Assembly (NCBI GenBank): GCA_002245135.1
Contig: NGBS01001160.1
Location: 310,001-374,000 of the forward strand
From: Proteromonas lacertae
Lineage: Eukaryota; Sar; Bigyra; Opalinata; Proteromonadidae
Direction of reading: 5' to 3'
Length of the DNA stretch: 64,000 nt
Positions 1 through 10,917 of this stretch are shown piece by piece. Each line of letters opens with the position of its first letter. Position 1 is the first letter of the stretch. The position numbers were made by a program, and so were the translations under genes. The notes beneath the pieces are model-generated. The model was not told where the DNA came from. It was given only the letters and a program-made list of their open reading frames with translations, and searched no databases.

Positions 1-1
1 A

Positions 2-505
2 TCACCTCCTCCAACTGTTATAACAACAACAAATGCTGCTACTACTACTACACCACCAATATTTGATGAAACAATAATGTATGAGAGAAAAGAAGAGATT
101 GAAGTTTACGAAGAAAATAATAAAGATAGTAGAATATATTCAATATATTATCAAGATGATAATACTATTGTTATTCCACCTATAAATAATCCACCAGCTA
201 CATTTTGTAGTAAAGATAGTTCATCTTCAGAGTCACATTATAAAAAACTAAAATCCTTGAAAATTCAATTTGATTGGCCTGATGGGCAAGTGCTGGATTA
301 TTTAATTGATGTTGAATTGTCAAATCCAATAATGACAAGAAGGTTCAGACATAAACATCATAATACTCCTTCAATCACTGATAATAACACTTTTGTATAT
401 CCAGATCCAACAAGAATGAAACAAGAGAAGAAAAATACGACAGAATATAGTTATTCATCAAATTATTTAAAGAAAGTAGATTATATACGAAAATTACAAG
501 TATAG
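2..505 (+). CDS. Unknown protein, C-terminal part (cut by window edge)
   Basis: The frame is open from the first bases of the window to a TAG at 503-505, so only the C-terminal ~167 residues are visible. The part before the first Met (77-79) is rich in Thr and Pro. The rest is polar and acidic, then turns basic (a run of Arg/Lys/His around nucleotides 345-365), with no signal peptide or membrane segment. I recognise no family. The Met at 77 could be internal, because the frame continues upstream in the same compositional style. No function is proposed. Confidence 0.55.
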   Translation, partial: SPPPTVITTTNAATTTTPPIFDETIMYERKEEIEVYEENNKDSRIYSIYYQDDNTIVIPPINNPPATFCSKDSSSSESHYKKLKSLKIQFDWPDGQVLDYLIDVELSNPIMTRRFRHKHHNTPSITDNNTFVYPDPTRMKQEKKNTTEYSYSSNYLKKVDYIRKLQV

Positions 506-831
506 AAACATATTTTATAATTCTATAGGATAAAACTCGTGATAAAGAAATCCATGGCAATAAATCGAATATTTCTTAGCAAATGTAAAGTAATCAACTA
601 TTTAGTGTCTGTTTTATTTATAATTATTTGTTTTTATTCATTCAGTCATTCAAAATAATAGATTAAAATCAATTTACGAGTTTAAGGCTTGAGGATTCAA
701 ACGTCATTCATAAAAAAACGGCTTTTGATCTTTCACATCAATCGAAGTTTATATATATAGTTTTACAATTTTTTTCTGTTAAATTAAACCTTATACTCCC
801 AATATCCTCAATTTTGCATCAATAAATACAA
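506..831. other. Intergenic stretch, no feature recognised
   Basis: This is 326 bases of A/T-rich sequence between the unknown gene and CFAP20. I see no open frame with protein-like composition, no RNA gene and no repeat. It must contain the 3' end of the first transcript and the CFAP20 promoter, but no motif stands out. Confidence 0.5.
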
Positions 832-1495
832 ATGTTTAAAAATCAATATCAATCTGGATTTTTATCAATCTTATATAGCATAGGGTATTGTTATTGTTAT
901 TAGTATATTCCATAGGAGCAAACCACTTCAAATTTGGGACAAACAAGTTAGAAATGGACATATAAAAAGAATAACTGATCAAGATATTAACTCCAGTGTT
1001 CTAGAAATATGCGGTACTAATGTTAGTACTTGTTTTATTACATGCCCTGCCAATCCAAACAAAACTTTAGGAATTAAACTACCTTTCCTTGTAATGATCA
1101 TTAAGAATGTATTTATTTATCGTTTAATTTATGTTTTTACATAGATGAAAAAATACTTTACTTTTGAAGTTCAAGTTTTGGATGATAAAAACGTAAGAAG
1201 AAGATTCAGAGCCTCAAATTACCAATCGACCACACGTGTCAAACCATTTATATGCACAATGCCAATGAGATTGGATGATGGATGGAATCAAATTCAATTT
1301 AATCTTTCTGATTTCACCCGTAGAGCTTATGGTACAAATTATATTGAAACATTGCGTGTACAAATCCATGCCAACTGCAGAATACGAAGAATTTACTTCT
1401 CTGATCGTCTTTATTCAGAGGAAGAATTACCAAATGAATTCAAATTATTTACTGCTGTAAAGAAACCTGATGATGCAACTGGAACAATGTCATAA
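832..1495 (+). CDS. CFAP20: CFAP20 / BUG22 ciliary protein
   Basis: Three exons (832-884, 916-1108, 1145-1495) join in frame across introns of 31 and 36 nt. The protein is about 198 residues, close to the usual ~193. It starts [18 protein letters not shown] and matches animal CFAP20 nearly residue for residue through [20 protein letters not shown] and [20 protein letters not shown]; only the last ~20 residues diverge. CFAP20 is an inner-junction protein of axonemal doublet microtubules (tubulin-binding, in cilia and centrioles), so this organism very probably builds a flagellum. Exon 3 begins with an in-frame Met that is not the start: conserved residues lie upstream across both introns. Confidence 0.97.
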
Positions 1496-1659
1496 ACAAT
1501 ATAATATTAACACATACTATATTATTTTTTTAAATTTTGTATTAAACAAAACAAACAACAAATTCATATAGTATTTTGAAATTATTAGGTAATAATATGA
1601 GATAGTTTCGATGAAGCAATTAAGATTATAGAATAAGGGTGATTTATATATCACTTTCA

Positions 1660-1875
1660 TCATCTTCTACTTCTACTTCTTCCTCTTCTCCTTCACCTTC
1701 CTCAACTTCAACCTCTTCAACTTCAACTTCCTCACTTCAACTTCTTCCTCTTCTTCTTCTTCCTTCTTCTTCTTCTTCTTCTTCTTCACCTTCCTCAACT
1801 TCTACTTCCTCTTCTTCTTCTTCTTCTTCCTCACCTTCTTCTACTTCAACTTCCTCATATTCCTCTTCTTCACCT
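1660..1875. repeat. TTC/TCC microsatellite coding the acidic kinesin tail
   Basis: Repeated TTC, TCT and CTTCA units read on the minus strand as GAA, GAG and GTT (Glu and Val). This low-complexity tract spans the predicted stop of the kinesin gene. It is prone to slippage in the cell and in sequencing, which matters for where the protein really ends. Confidence 0.85.
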
Positions 1876-4800
1876 TCTTCACCTTCGCCTTCTTCCTTTT
1901 GTTGAATTGGTTGACGTTGTCCATCTTCTACACTATATTCAACATTAGGTTCATTATCATAACTAGTGACTTGAGTTGATTGTTTGCTCTTATTATTCCA
2001 ATTAGTTGTTGAATTCTCTGCTCTTAATGTTCCATCTTCACCTGTAGTTGTTACTGTTGTACTATATGTATTACCTCCTAATCGATCACCTTGAGTTGGT
2101 GCATATTCTTGCTCAGAATCATCTGAATCTTCTAATTGAGCATTTTCATCAGGTAATGGTGTATCAAAATTTTCAGTTAAATCAAATCCTTCTGCATTTT
2201 CTTCTTCATACACAGCACGTGGTGATTCACTATCACTTCTATGAGATGTATGTCTTAAGGATGATGTCATTGGTGATTGTCTTAAACCTCGACCGTTATT
2301 ATCGTATGATACTTGAGGTCTCTTTGGTAATTTTACACCAGCAGTATCTGATTCTTCATCTGAATCTAACATAGTTGCACCTAAATCTTCAGCACCTTCA
2401 TCATCTTCATCAGTATTACGATAATTTCTTTCGTTATCACTATCATCACTATCGAATTCATCATTAGTACTACGTTTCATCTTTAAGGTTGATCTTAATG
2501 GAGTTTTTGCTCTCATTGTTGCTGTTGTAGACATTCTCATTGAGGATGACATCTTTCTGGAAGATGATAAATCATCATTAGGTGCAGTTGTTGTTGAGGA
2601 TAATACTGGAGCTCTAGTTTGTAAGGTTTCTACTTCTTTATGTAATTCAGACTTTGTACTGTCTACTTGGTCAATCATATTAGATAATTCAATAGTATAT
2701 CTCATCAACATCTTTTGTCTTTCAACTGAATCAGCACTATTTTCACTACCACTTAACATTGATTGATATTTATCTTTTTCGCCAGCTACTAATTCTAAAG
2801 CTCTTGTCTTTTCAGCTAATTCTTTTCTAATTGGTCCACTTGGTCCTTCTAATATTTCTAATCTTTGAATATTGGTTAAGTTACCCATACATTGTTCTAA
2901 ATCTTCATATGTAGTTTGACAAGATACTACTTCAGTCTTTACACCATCTTTCAATGTTTGAATGCTTTCTTGACATCTTATTATCTTTTGTTTTAATTCT
3001 TCAATGGTCTCATCTTTAGCTTTAGTTTCTTGTTCCAATTGTTTTACTCTTTTATCAGCTTTAATGCATTCATTAGTCTTCATTTCTAATTGACCTTCTA
3101 ATTCATTTACTCTATCAGATAAGTTCATTATTTGTTCATCTAATTCACTAGTGTCTTGTTGTTGTTGTTGTTGTTCTTGATGATGTGGTGATCCTCCTAA
3201 CTTTGGTGTAGAAGTTGATCTTGTAGATGTTGCAGTTTGTTCTAATTTCGTAGTAGAAGTTGATCTAGTTGTACTATTAGGTGAAAAGTAACCATTATTA
3301 GATGGTGAAGTACCTGTATATATATTTTGACGTTGATGTAATAATGTATAGCATGATTCTAATTCCCTTCTTAATGATTCAATTGTAGCTTTATCACTTA
3401 CTATATTCTTCTTTGGTGGGACATGGTTGATTTCATATAAACCTTCAGCAAACTGTAATGTTTGACATGAATCATTTATACTAGTCATATCAGCTGTAAC
3501 ATTACACATAAATACTACACCATAATTACCAATCAAGGAGTTCTTTAACATTTGGGTTAATTTACTATCACGGAAAGGAACATGAGCACTCTTATTCTTT
3601 AAAGCTGTTATGACTTTTAATAAACTAGATACTGACTTATTAATAATAGAAGTTTCTCTTAATAATTTACCACTATCTTTAGCAGCTGCATTAGCGGATG
3701 TAGATGATTCTAAAGTAGCTACAGGTTGTGGACTCTTATCAAAACTACCTAAATCACCAATCACTAATTTACCTGTACTATAGATTGTACCTTTCTCATT
3801 TACTTTACTTACTGTGCACATTACAAAACAATGTGATTTTGTACTAAATTGATTCTCAGTGGTTGGTATTACAGCTCTGTTGTTATTTCCAGTTGCTAAA
3901 TATTCAGCTAATGTATTAGAATCTTTGATTTCATACTCTGGTAATCCTTTTAATACAGTTTCTTCATTAGAATCAGTTTGTATAGTGATTTTAGCTTTAT
4001 CATTACCAATCAAATCATATAATTCATCACTATATAATTCACACATACTGATTTTTACTACATATTCAGTTCTTTGTGGTTCAGTACGTTCTAATATATC
4101 ATTTATTAATCTATAAGTTAAACCAATATCTTCATTAGGTCCCATTAATGTATATGTCTTACCAGAAGAAGGATGACCAAAACCATAAATTGCATAATTA
4201 TATCCACTAATTACTGCATTACTGATAAATGTGCATCTATCATGTATATCTTGCTGGGTGGAATCTGGTCCAAAACAGTAATCAAAATGATAATCATCAC
4301 TTATTTGATATTTCTGATTTCTTACATTGATTGAATAACTGTCGAATGAATGTAATACTATATCATCATGATATTCAGGTTTTATTCTACAATAAACTAT
4401 CAAATTTCCTTCTTTCAATTGGATTTCTTGACATAATCTATTGTTTTCTTCTCTGCATTTCTCTAATTGTCTTTCATGATAGAAATTTAATCGAATTACT
4501 GCATCATTCACTTGGGCTAAAGTGTCTTGATAATTGTGTAATATTTCATTTACCATGTGTCTGAAGGTTTGATAGGTTTCGGATACACTTTCTCCGGTTT
4601 GTGGGTGAGATTGTAAGAACTCTTCGATAATTGGTTCACAGGCATTTAAGTTGTTTAAAGCAGCAACGAAACTTTTCTTGATTTCCCAAATGTTGTTATT
4701 TTCATCTTCTTCATATTCAGTAGATCTTGGTTCTAAGTTGATAGATGATGATTTGAAGAATGGCTCTGGTTTGGCTGTTGGTATAGCCTGAGATGATTCA

Positions 4801-5246
4801 AGATTGTCTTGTCTTTGTCTTCTAGAGGGGGAGGAAGTGACAGATGATCTTTTTGACTTTCTTGTTGAATCCAATTGTTCATCTTTTGTGGTCTCTACAG
4901 AATTTGATCTCTTTGGTGGGGATGTATTGGTACCTTCTTGGACAGTTTGGATTTTTTGGATGGGTTGTTGCTGATTGAAGACTGATGTACGGAAAGATCC
5001 TTGATTAATTTTATCTTCAATAATCTTCTTCAAACTGACGAAATTTTCACGAAGGTTGGTCACAAAATTATTATAACTTTCGATATTCACCTCAGCTATG
5101 GAATCTAACAATGATTCCTCCAACAATGTACTAGATTGCTTAAATAATTCTCCCAACTCTTGTGTGACAGGCTTAAATGCAGGATCGTTTATTGTATAAA
5201 CGTCCTCACCGTTTCCTTGGCTATTTCTGAATGAACCGTTCATCAA
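1737..5246 (-). CDS. Divergent kinesin-14-like motor protein
   Basis: One 1169-residue frame without an obvious intron. Residues ~1-250 are low-complexity and helical. Residues ~255-280 form a short coil running directly into the motor (NLIVYCRIKP), the neck-before-motor layout of kinesin-14. The motor spans ~281-625. Its nucleotide motifs are unusual: P-loop GHPSSGKT (~357-364) in place of GQTGSGKT, switch I NQFSTKSH in place of NxxSSRSH, and switch II DLGSFD in place of DLAGSE, so ATP turnover may be altered. Conserved C-terminal motor sequence (HVPFRDSKLTQML) is intact. Long coiled coils and an acidic Asp/Glu/Ser tail follow. The frame ends at a TGA at 1737-1739, but 30 further in-frame acidic codons run on to a TAA at 1644-1646. 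The central motor position fits KCH-like kinesin-14s; the subfamily is not certain. Confidence 0.88.
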   Translation of the reverse strand: MMNGSFRNSQGNGEDVYTINDPAFKPVTQELGELFKQSSTLLEESLLDSIAEVNIESYNNFVTNLRENFVSLKKIIEDKINQGSFRTSVFNQQQPIQKIQTVQEGTNTSPPKRSNSVETTKDEQLDSTRKSKRSSVTSSPSRRQRQDNLESSQAIPTAKPEPFFKSSSINLEPRSTEYEEDENNNIWEIKKSFVAALNNLNACEPIIEEFLQSHPQTGESVSETYQTFRHMVNEILHNYQDTLAQVNDAVIRLNFYHERQLEKCREENNRLCQEIQLKEGNLIVYCRIKPEYHDDIVLHSFDSYSINVRNQKYQISDDYHFDYCFGPDSTQQDIHDRCTFISNAVISGYNYAIYGFGHPSSGKTYTLMGPNEDIGLTYRLINDILERTEPQRTEYVVKISMCELYSDELYDLIGNDKAKITIQTDSNEETVLKGLPEYEIKDSNTLAEYLATGNNNRAVIPTTENQFSTKSHCFVMCTVSKVNEKGTIYSTGKLVIGDLGSFDKSPQPVATLESSTSANAAAKDSGKLLRETSIINKSVSSLLKVITALKNKSAHVPFRDSKLTQMLKNSLIGNYGVVFMCNVTADMTSINDSCQTLQFAEGLYEINHVPPKKNIVSDKATIESLRRELESCYTLLHQRQNIYTGTSPSNNGYFSPNSTTRSTSTTKLEQTATSTRSTSTPKLGGSPHHQEQQQQQQDTSELDEQIMNLSDRVNELEGQLEMKTNECIKADKRVKQLEQETKAKDETIEELKQKIIRCQESIQTLKDGVKTEVVSCQTTYEDLEQCMGNLTNIQRLEILEGPSGPIRKELAEKTRALELVAGEKDKYQSMLSGSENSADSVERQKMLMRYTIELSNMIDQVDSTKSELHKEVETLQTRAPVLSSTTTAPNDDLSSSRKMSSSMRMSTTATMRAKTPLRSTLKMKRSTNDEFDSDDSDNERNYRNTDEDDEGAEDLGATMLDSDEESDTAGVKLPKRPQVSYDNNGRGLRQSPMTSSLRHTSHRSDSESPRAVYEEENAEGFDLTENFDTPLPDENAQLEDSDDSEQEYAPTQGDRLGGNTYSTTVTTTGEDGTLRAENSTTNWNNKSKQSTQVTSYDNEPNVEYSVEDGQRQPIQQKEEGEGEEGEEEEYEEVEVEEGEEEEEEEEEVEVEEGEEEEEEEEGRRRRGRS

Positions 5247-5340
5247 AATTCACAACAGCTCTTTTCAAAATAATTTCTAATGCTTCTAAAACGGCTATAA
5301 AAATCATTTTTGAAATTTCATACTTCCCTATTACAAAAAT

Positions 5341-6316
5341 ATGCAATTTCAGATTTCTAAGATTTTCAGTAGATCATTTGGAACCAATGTAACAATAGAT
5401 ATGATCAAGCATTTACGTAAAATAACAAATGCTCCGCTAATGGATTGTAAAAAAGCATTGATGGATGATGATGTAAATGGTGATTACGATAAGGCCATCA
5501 GTTGGCTGCATAAAAAGGGTATTGCTGCAGCATCAAAAAAAGATACAAGAGATGCATATGAAGGTGTGGTTATTTTAAGATGTAATAAAGAAAATGGAAT
5601 GTTATTAACAGTATTTTTATACCTTTATCTTCTCATAGATCAATTCAGAAACAGATTTTGTAGGGAAAAATCAATTGTTTTTAAATCTTTCAAATTCAAT
5701 TGCAGATATTGCTTTTCAATCCAAAGTTCAAACAACTGATGATTTATTATCACTAAAATTACCATCAGGTAATAAAATAATCGATGAAGTTAAAGATCTA
5801 TCATTCAAAGTAGGAGAAAAAATCCAAATTGATGATATTAAATACATCAATAAAACAAATGCAAATTACATCAGTGGTGCTGTTCATGGACAATTGCAGC
5901 CAAATATAGGTAAATATGGTGCTTTAATATCATTAAATATACAACCAATGAATGTAAAAGAGAATGACACAAATTTTGAAAAGGTTGTTCATGATTTATG
6001 TTTGCATATAATTGCTGCTTATCCTTTATTCATTTCTAAAGATAAAATACCTCAAGATTATTTAGAATCGAAGAGAAGCAATTTCTTATATGAATTATCA
6101 GAGAAAGACCAGAATGAAAAAGTAAAACAAATGGCTGTAAATAAGAAGATGGAACAAATGTTTAATGATATTTGTTTGATGAGTCAAAAACACTCTTTAG
6201 TTGCTAAAAACCCACTTGTTAGTAGTTATCTCAAGAAAGTTGGTAAGAAAATGAATAGTACAATTGATGTTGTCGATTTTCAAAGGGTTCAGATTGGTAA
6301 AAGAACTCATATTTAA
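5341..6316 (+). CDS. TSFM: Mitochondrial elongation factor Ts
   Basis: Two exons (5341-5610 and 5639-6316) join across a 28-nt intron to give 315 residues. The N-terminus MQFQISKIFSRSFGTNV looks like a mitochondrial presequence. Next come the UBA-like domain (MIKHLRKITNAPLMDCKKAL) and the diagnostic core spanning the splice (T-I-N-S-E-T-D-F-V-G-K-N), equivalent to the NxETDFV motif of EF-Ts. The C-terminal dimerisation-type region follows. EF-Ts recycles EF-Tu-GDP during organellar translation, so this cell has a mitochondrion that makes protein. The gene is divergent from the kinesin, with under 100 bp between the starts. Splicing is required: the unspliced frame loses the ETDFV motif. Confidence 0.93.
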
Positions 6317-6471
6317 TTTATTTATTAATTCTGTAAAATATTTTCTGAATTTGATATATTGTGTAGTTTGAAACATATGTTGAAAGTTCAACCTAATTCA
6401 AATATGCTAGCTATGAAATTATGTTGGATATAAATAATTTTACAGTAATAAAGACACAAATGTCTTAAAAA

Positions 6472-9400
6472 TTAAATTACACTTGATATAGCTTCATACA
6501 CATCCACCAGTGATAGATCATACTCATTATCTTCCTTATCTAACAAAATTATATAAATAGGAGTATCAAATACAAGAACTTTCTGGATTTCTATCATAGA
6601 AATACACATCCTTCAATATCTGCTTTAATAATCTGATTTCTCTCTCACTAAGTGTGATTTTTTCAACTTCATCAAATAAATTCTTCTCACTAATGATTTG
6701 ATCACTATTAATACAATATACAAACGTAATTTTATACATTACAACTTGTGTATTTCTACCTCGTAATATCATAGCACATTCATCAAAATCAGTGTTAATC
6801 AAGTGAGGTGTCATTAATTTCAATAGGGCTAAGGCTATTCTTATCAAATATGGTGCTCCTTCTACAACAAATCTATCCATTATTACACCACAAATTGAAA
6901 CGGGGAAACATTGGAGAAACATGGATTGTAACCAATTAAAAAGGAATATATCCACTTTAATGCCAATAGTCTAATAGTAACATAATAATATTACAATATA
7001 TAAAAATACATTAAAATGATTATGTAATTTCTTCAAATGACTACCAAATATAGAATCAAAAACATTATAATATTCTTGAATGAGATTCAACTTCAATGAA
7101 TAAAATGCTATAAAATGTTCACTAGCAAACAAGTTCGCCAAACATTGAAATACCAAGTAATTAGATGGAATATGCAATGTCAATAATGCACAAACATGGC
7201 ACATTCCTTGTACATAACCAATATCAGGTCTAAAATAAGTATAAGCTTCTAGAACTTCCTTTGTCCTAATATGAAGTGGTTGATTTTGTGCAAACAAATC
7301 CAAAGATTCGAATATTCTTTTCACATCTGTTGGTATTAATTGTATGGATTTTTCTTTATCAATATCATTGGGATCTAAATCTTCTTCTAATTCTCCTTCT
7401 TCTTGGCCTATATGTCGTATAAAAGTGTCCATTTGTGCTCTTGTTCTGTATAATACATAAGTATCTGGTGTTATCTTTAAATGATTACCAATTGCCTTTG
7501 GCCAGAATACTCTTCTTAAATCTTCAGGAATACCTGACTTTATGAATGGTAATAATGATGTTGTTTTTCTATTTAATATATATTACAGGTTGTTATACTT
7601 CACAGAAAACCAATCATTTGCTATAGATTGATACCATCTTCTAGTTTCTGGACATATTAAACACTTCCTTTGTAGATATTTTCTTCTTGCGATAATATCT
7701 TGATTAATTGGTGGTAGTGGATGATAAGTTGGAGCTGATACTATATTTATAATAAATAATATAAATAATACAATCAGGTTTAGCTTTTACAATAACAGAA
7801 AAATTCATTAAACAACAAATATCAATAATAGTCTGATCATTACATTTATATTTCTCTTTATCATATTGAATCAATGTTGGAACTAATAAAATATCAACTC
7901 CTGAACTCAATGGAAAACCTAAACAACCATTTGTATTACTTCCCCATGCATATAGATCATTGTTTTCACATAAAGCAATATTATGAAAACTACCACATTG
8001 TATTTTTACAATAGGATTTGATTTATAGATATGATCAGGGAAATAGACTTCTTGTGGTTTATAACTTAATGATTTATTCTTTCCTATTCCAAGTTGGCCA
8101 AATTCACAACTACCCCATGCATACAATTTCTTAGTAGTTGTTAAAGTTAAAATATGATTTTGACCAGCTGAAATTGATTGAACAATTCCTGGTAAACCAT
8201 AAATACGTGTAGGACTATACACATCTTGTAGGTTCTTTTGTCCACATTGTCCATCATTATTTCTACCAGTACAATAGACTACTCCATCACCATCCACAAA
8301 ACAACTGAAATCACCACCACATGTGAAGAGAATAAATGGATGTTCTATCTTCTTATTATTTATAACATTATTATTTTGTAATATAGTAGGAACACATCGA
8401 TCTGTATGATCTTTTAAACCTAATTGTCCATGGTTATTTCTTCCCCATACATATATATCATTCTTATTAGTTTTAACTATATTATGTGCATTACCACAAC
8501 TTATTGATATTATCTGTTTATCGATTAGTGCTACTACTAATTGTGGTATTGGATAGTCTTTATATTCACCAACACCAAGTCTGCCATTATTACCAATACC
8601 CCATGTATAACATTCACCAGTCTTTGTTAATACTAAACTATGTTCTAATCCACAACTTATTTGTGATATTAATATATGATCTAATGATCTTAATAACATA
8701 AAATATGGAATTATTACTGGCATATCTCTGCTACTACCTGGTACATCTTCCAAACCACTACAAATATCAGATAAACTACCCCAACTATAACTGAATAAAT
8801 CACCTTTATCTGTGAGAAATAATAAGAACTCTGAACCACCTTTTACACATATTGGATTTCGATCTGTTGGGAATTGTATATGTGAATAGGGTAATATATT
8901 ACTACCATCATTAAATGGTAATTTACCCCAGCCATAGAGATTGGTCATTTTATTCAATAGATTCTCTTCATCAAATATCATAGTGTATAACTTAGAAGAT
9001 CTCATACTATTCTTAGCTGCATTGATAAATGAATTATTATCATCATTTTCTTTAACATTTTCTTTCTCTTCTAATGATAATGGTGATGATGTTAATTGTT
9101 GTTGTTGCTGTAATTGTAGTGTAGAAGATGGAAGTAATTGTTGTTGTTGTTGTTGTTGTTGAAGAGGAGATTCTAATGATAAGACATCATTTGTATGATC
9201 AACTAATACAACATTATTATTTTCAGGATTTAATAATTCAAATGAATTGGGTAAAGGAACTAGTTGAGGAGATGATTGAAATGGTACAGTTGCAGATTGT
9301 GATCTTGGAGAAGTAAATGGTACAAAATGTCTTGGTGAATTACTGCTATGAAAAGACTTACGTGTATTGATTGGATTTGGTTTAATAGATGATTTTGGTA

Positions 9401-10363
9401 AGATATTTTCTAAATTTGAATTGAATTCTTTTTGTTTTTCACTGTAGTCTATTATCTCTTGCATTAAGTGTTCTAATTGTTCAAATGAAATTGAATTTGT
9501 TTTTGATTCTTCTTCTGATTTTTCTTCTTTTGCTACAAACATGTTTGAATTGTTTAATGGTTTATTTAAATAACATTGTGTGGTTGAATATAGAAATTCA
9601 CCAATTATTGATACTAATGATTGAACTAATGCAGGAAACATGTTATTTTGATGTTTTTCTTGTTCTTTAAATTGATCTTCAATCATTTGATCTATATTTT
9701 TAAGTGTTTCTCTGAAGATGTTCAAGCTTTTCATCAAGCCTATTTAGAATAATAACAATAAAACACAATACTCTGGATTATCTCCTTTACATATTTTCAT
9801 GCTATTCAATGCATCAACCTTTTCTTGAATTACTATACGTTTTTGAGTTAGCAGTTGTTGTATTTGATTTAAAAAAGGATTGAAAAGTATATCAACTTGA
9901 GGCAAAACGAAATGTTCATATTGTTCAACAAATGGTTTAAATACCATTTCTTGGAATGATGATGAAAACATGTTTAAAGACTCTAGAGAATGTTTTAATG
10001 TTGGATCAGAAGAAAGATTCATTTCTTCTGATTGTAGATGAATTATATCTATTAATTCACTTAAATTCTTCGACCATTCATAAGATAAAGCAAGAAATGA
10101 TTTTACATGATCTTGAAAGGAACTAACACGAGATTTTATTTTATTGAATGTATTCTTTGCTGTTTCCGGTGTTACTAAATTGTTTTTGATAGGCTACAAT
10201 AAAATCAGGAAAGAAATACAATAAGATCAGGAGACTTAGCTCTTAATAAATTGTCACAATAATCTTCGATCACTGCTCCATTTACTGGAAGAGCAACCCA
10301 ACCAGCATCTATAACTATTATAATAAACACTATACCATTATCGCCATTGGATAAAGAAGTCAT
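6472..10363 (-). CDS. BAR-like / RCC1-repeat / TBC fusion protein
   Basis: Eight predicted exons (introns at 10309-10335, 10194-10219, 9740-9766, 7741-7771, 7569-7598, 6971-7009, 6540-6573) give about 1225 residues. The N-terminal ~250 residues are long amphipathic helices resembling a BAR-type dimer, the weakest assignment here. A Ser/Pro/Gln-rich linker follows. Seven-bladed RCC1-like repeats run over ~450-820 (repeated Y-A-W-G, GxxNxGQLG and CGxxH units). A TBC RabGAP domain fills the C-terminus. It has GIPEDLRRVFW, the arginine-finger motif I-P-T-D-V-K-R and the glutamine-finger motif GYVQGM, so it should be catalytic. The RCC1-TBC junction is a 31-nt intron with matching phase, and there is no stop or start between them, so I read one gene. 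If the last intron is not used, the protein stops at 6566. Likely role: Rab inactivation at a curved membrane. Confidence 0.8.
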
Positions 10364-10617
10364 TTTAATAATGACACAAAAATGACATGTCAAAATGTCA
10401 GAATTACGAAAAAGTATAAGATCCATATTTTGTGCTACAAATAATACATTAAGAAAGATAAATGTACATTTAAAACATTGAAACAGATTTTGTTGAAGAA
10501 ATAAGAAACAATTAAAAAAATGATTAAAATTCACTATATAAATCCTCATAAAACATCTATTATCAAAATTTTAATGGTAATATGTATTAATAAATATTAA
10601 ATAAATAAAATTCTCTT

Positions 10618-10895
10618 CTACTTAGCTCCAACTCTTTTAACTCTTGACATTCTTTCATCATTCATTTTCACTATTAATGAAAACATATCTTTTCCTGAAT
10701 AACCATTTTGAAGCAACGTCAATACCTATAATCACAAAAATAAATTATACGGCTCTCTCCATAGATTCTGGCATTTCCAACCCACTTTTTTCCATTAAAC
10801 TAATATATTCGGCTATATAATGTAATGATAATATATATATACAGTCCATTTTTTTAAATTGTTTATTGACCTAAATCTGACATTACATTTGTCAT
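10618..10895 (-). CDS. Small 64-residue helical protein, unknown
   Basis: Three tiny exons (10871-10895, 10751-10812, 10618-10725) join in frame across 58- and 25-nt introns to give 64 residues starting MTNVMSDLAEYISLMEKSGL and ending KRVGAK. The composition is normal for a folded, mostly helical, soluble protein with a basic end. It is too fragmented for a plain open-frame search. I recognise no family. Its start lies only 22 bp from the start of the divergent TMEM62-like gene, so the two share a promoter region. Confidence 0.6.
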
Positions 10896-10917
10896 TGTTT
10901 TTCTTTTCAATTATCTC

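Noticed and set aside
7704-9737. A separate RCC1-only gene ending at 7704
   Set aside because: The last ~20 residues of that frame are intron translation; splicing 7741-7771 joins directly to the TBC exons.
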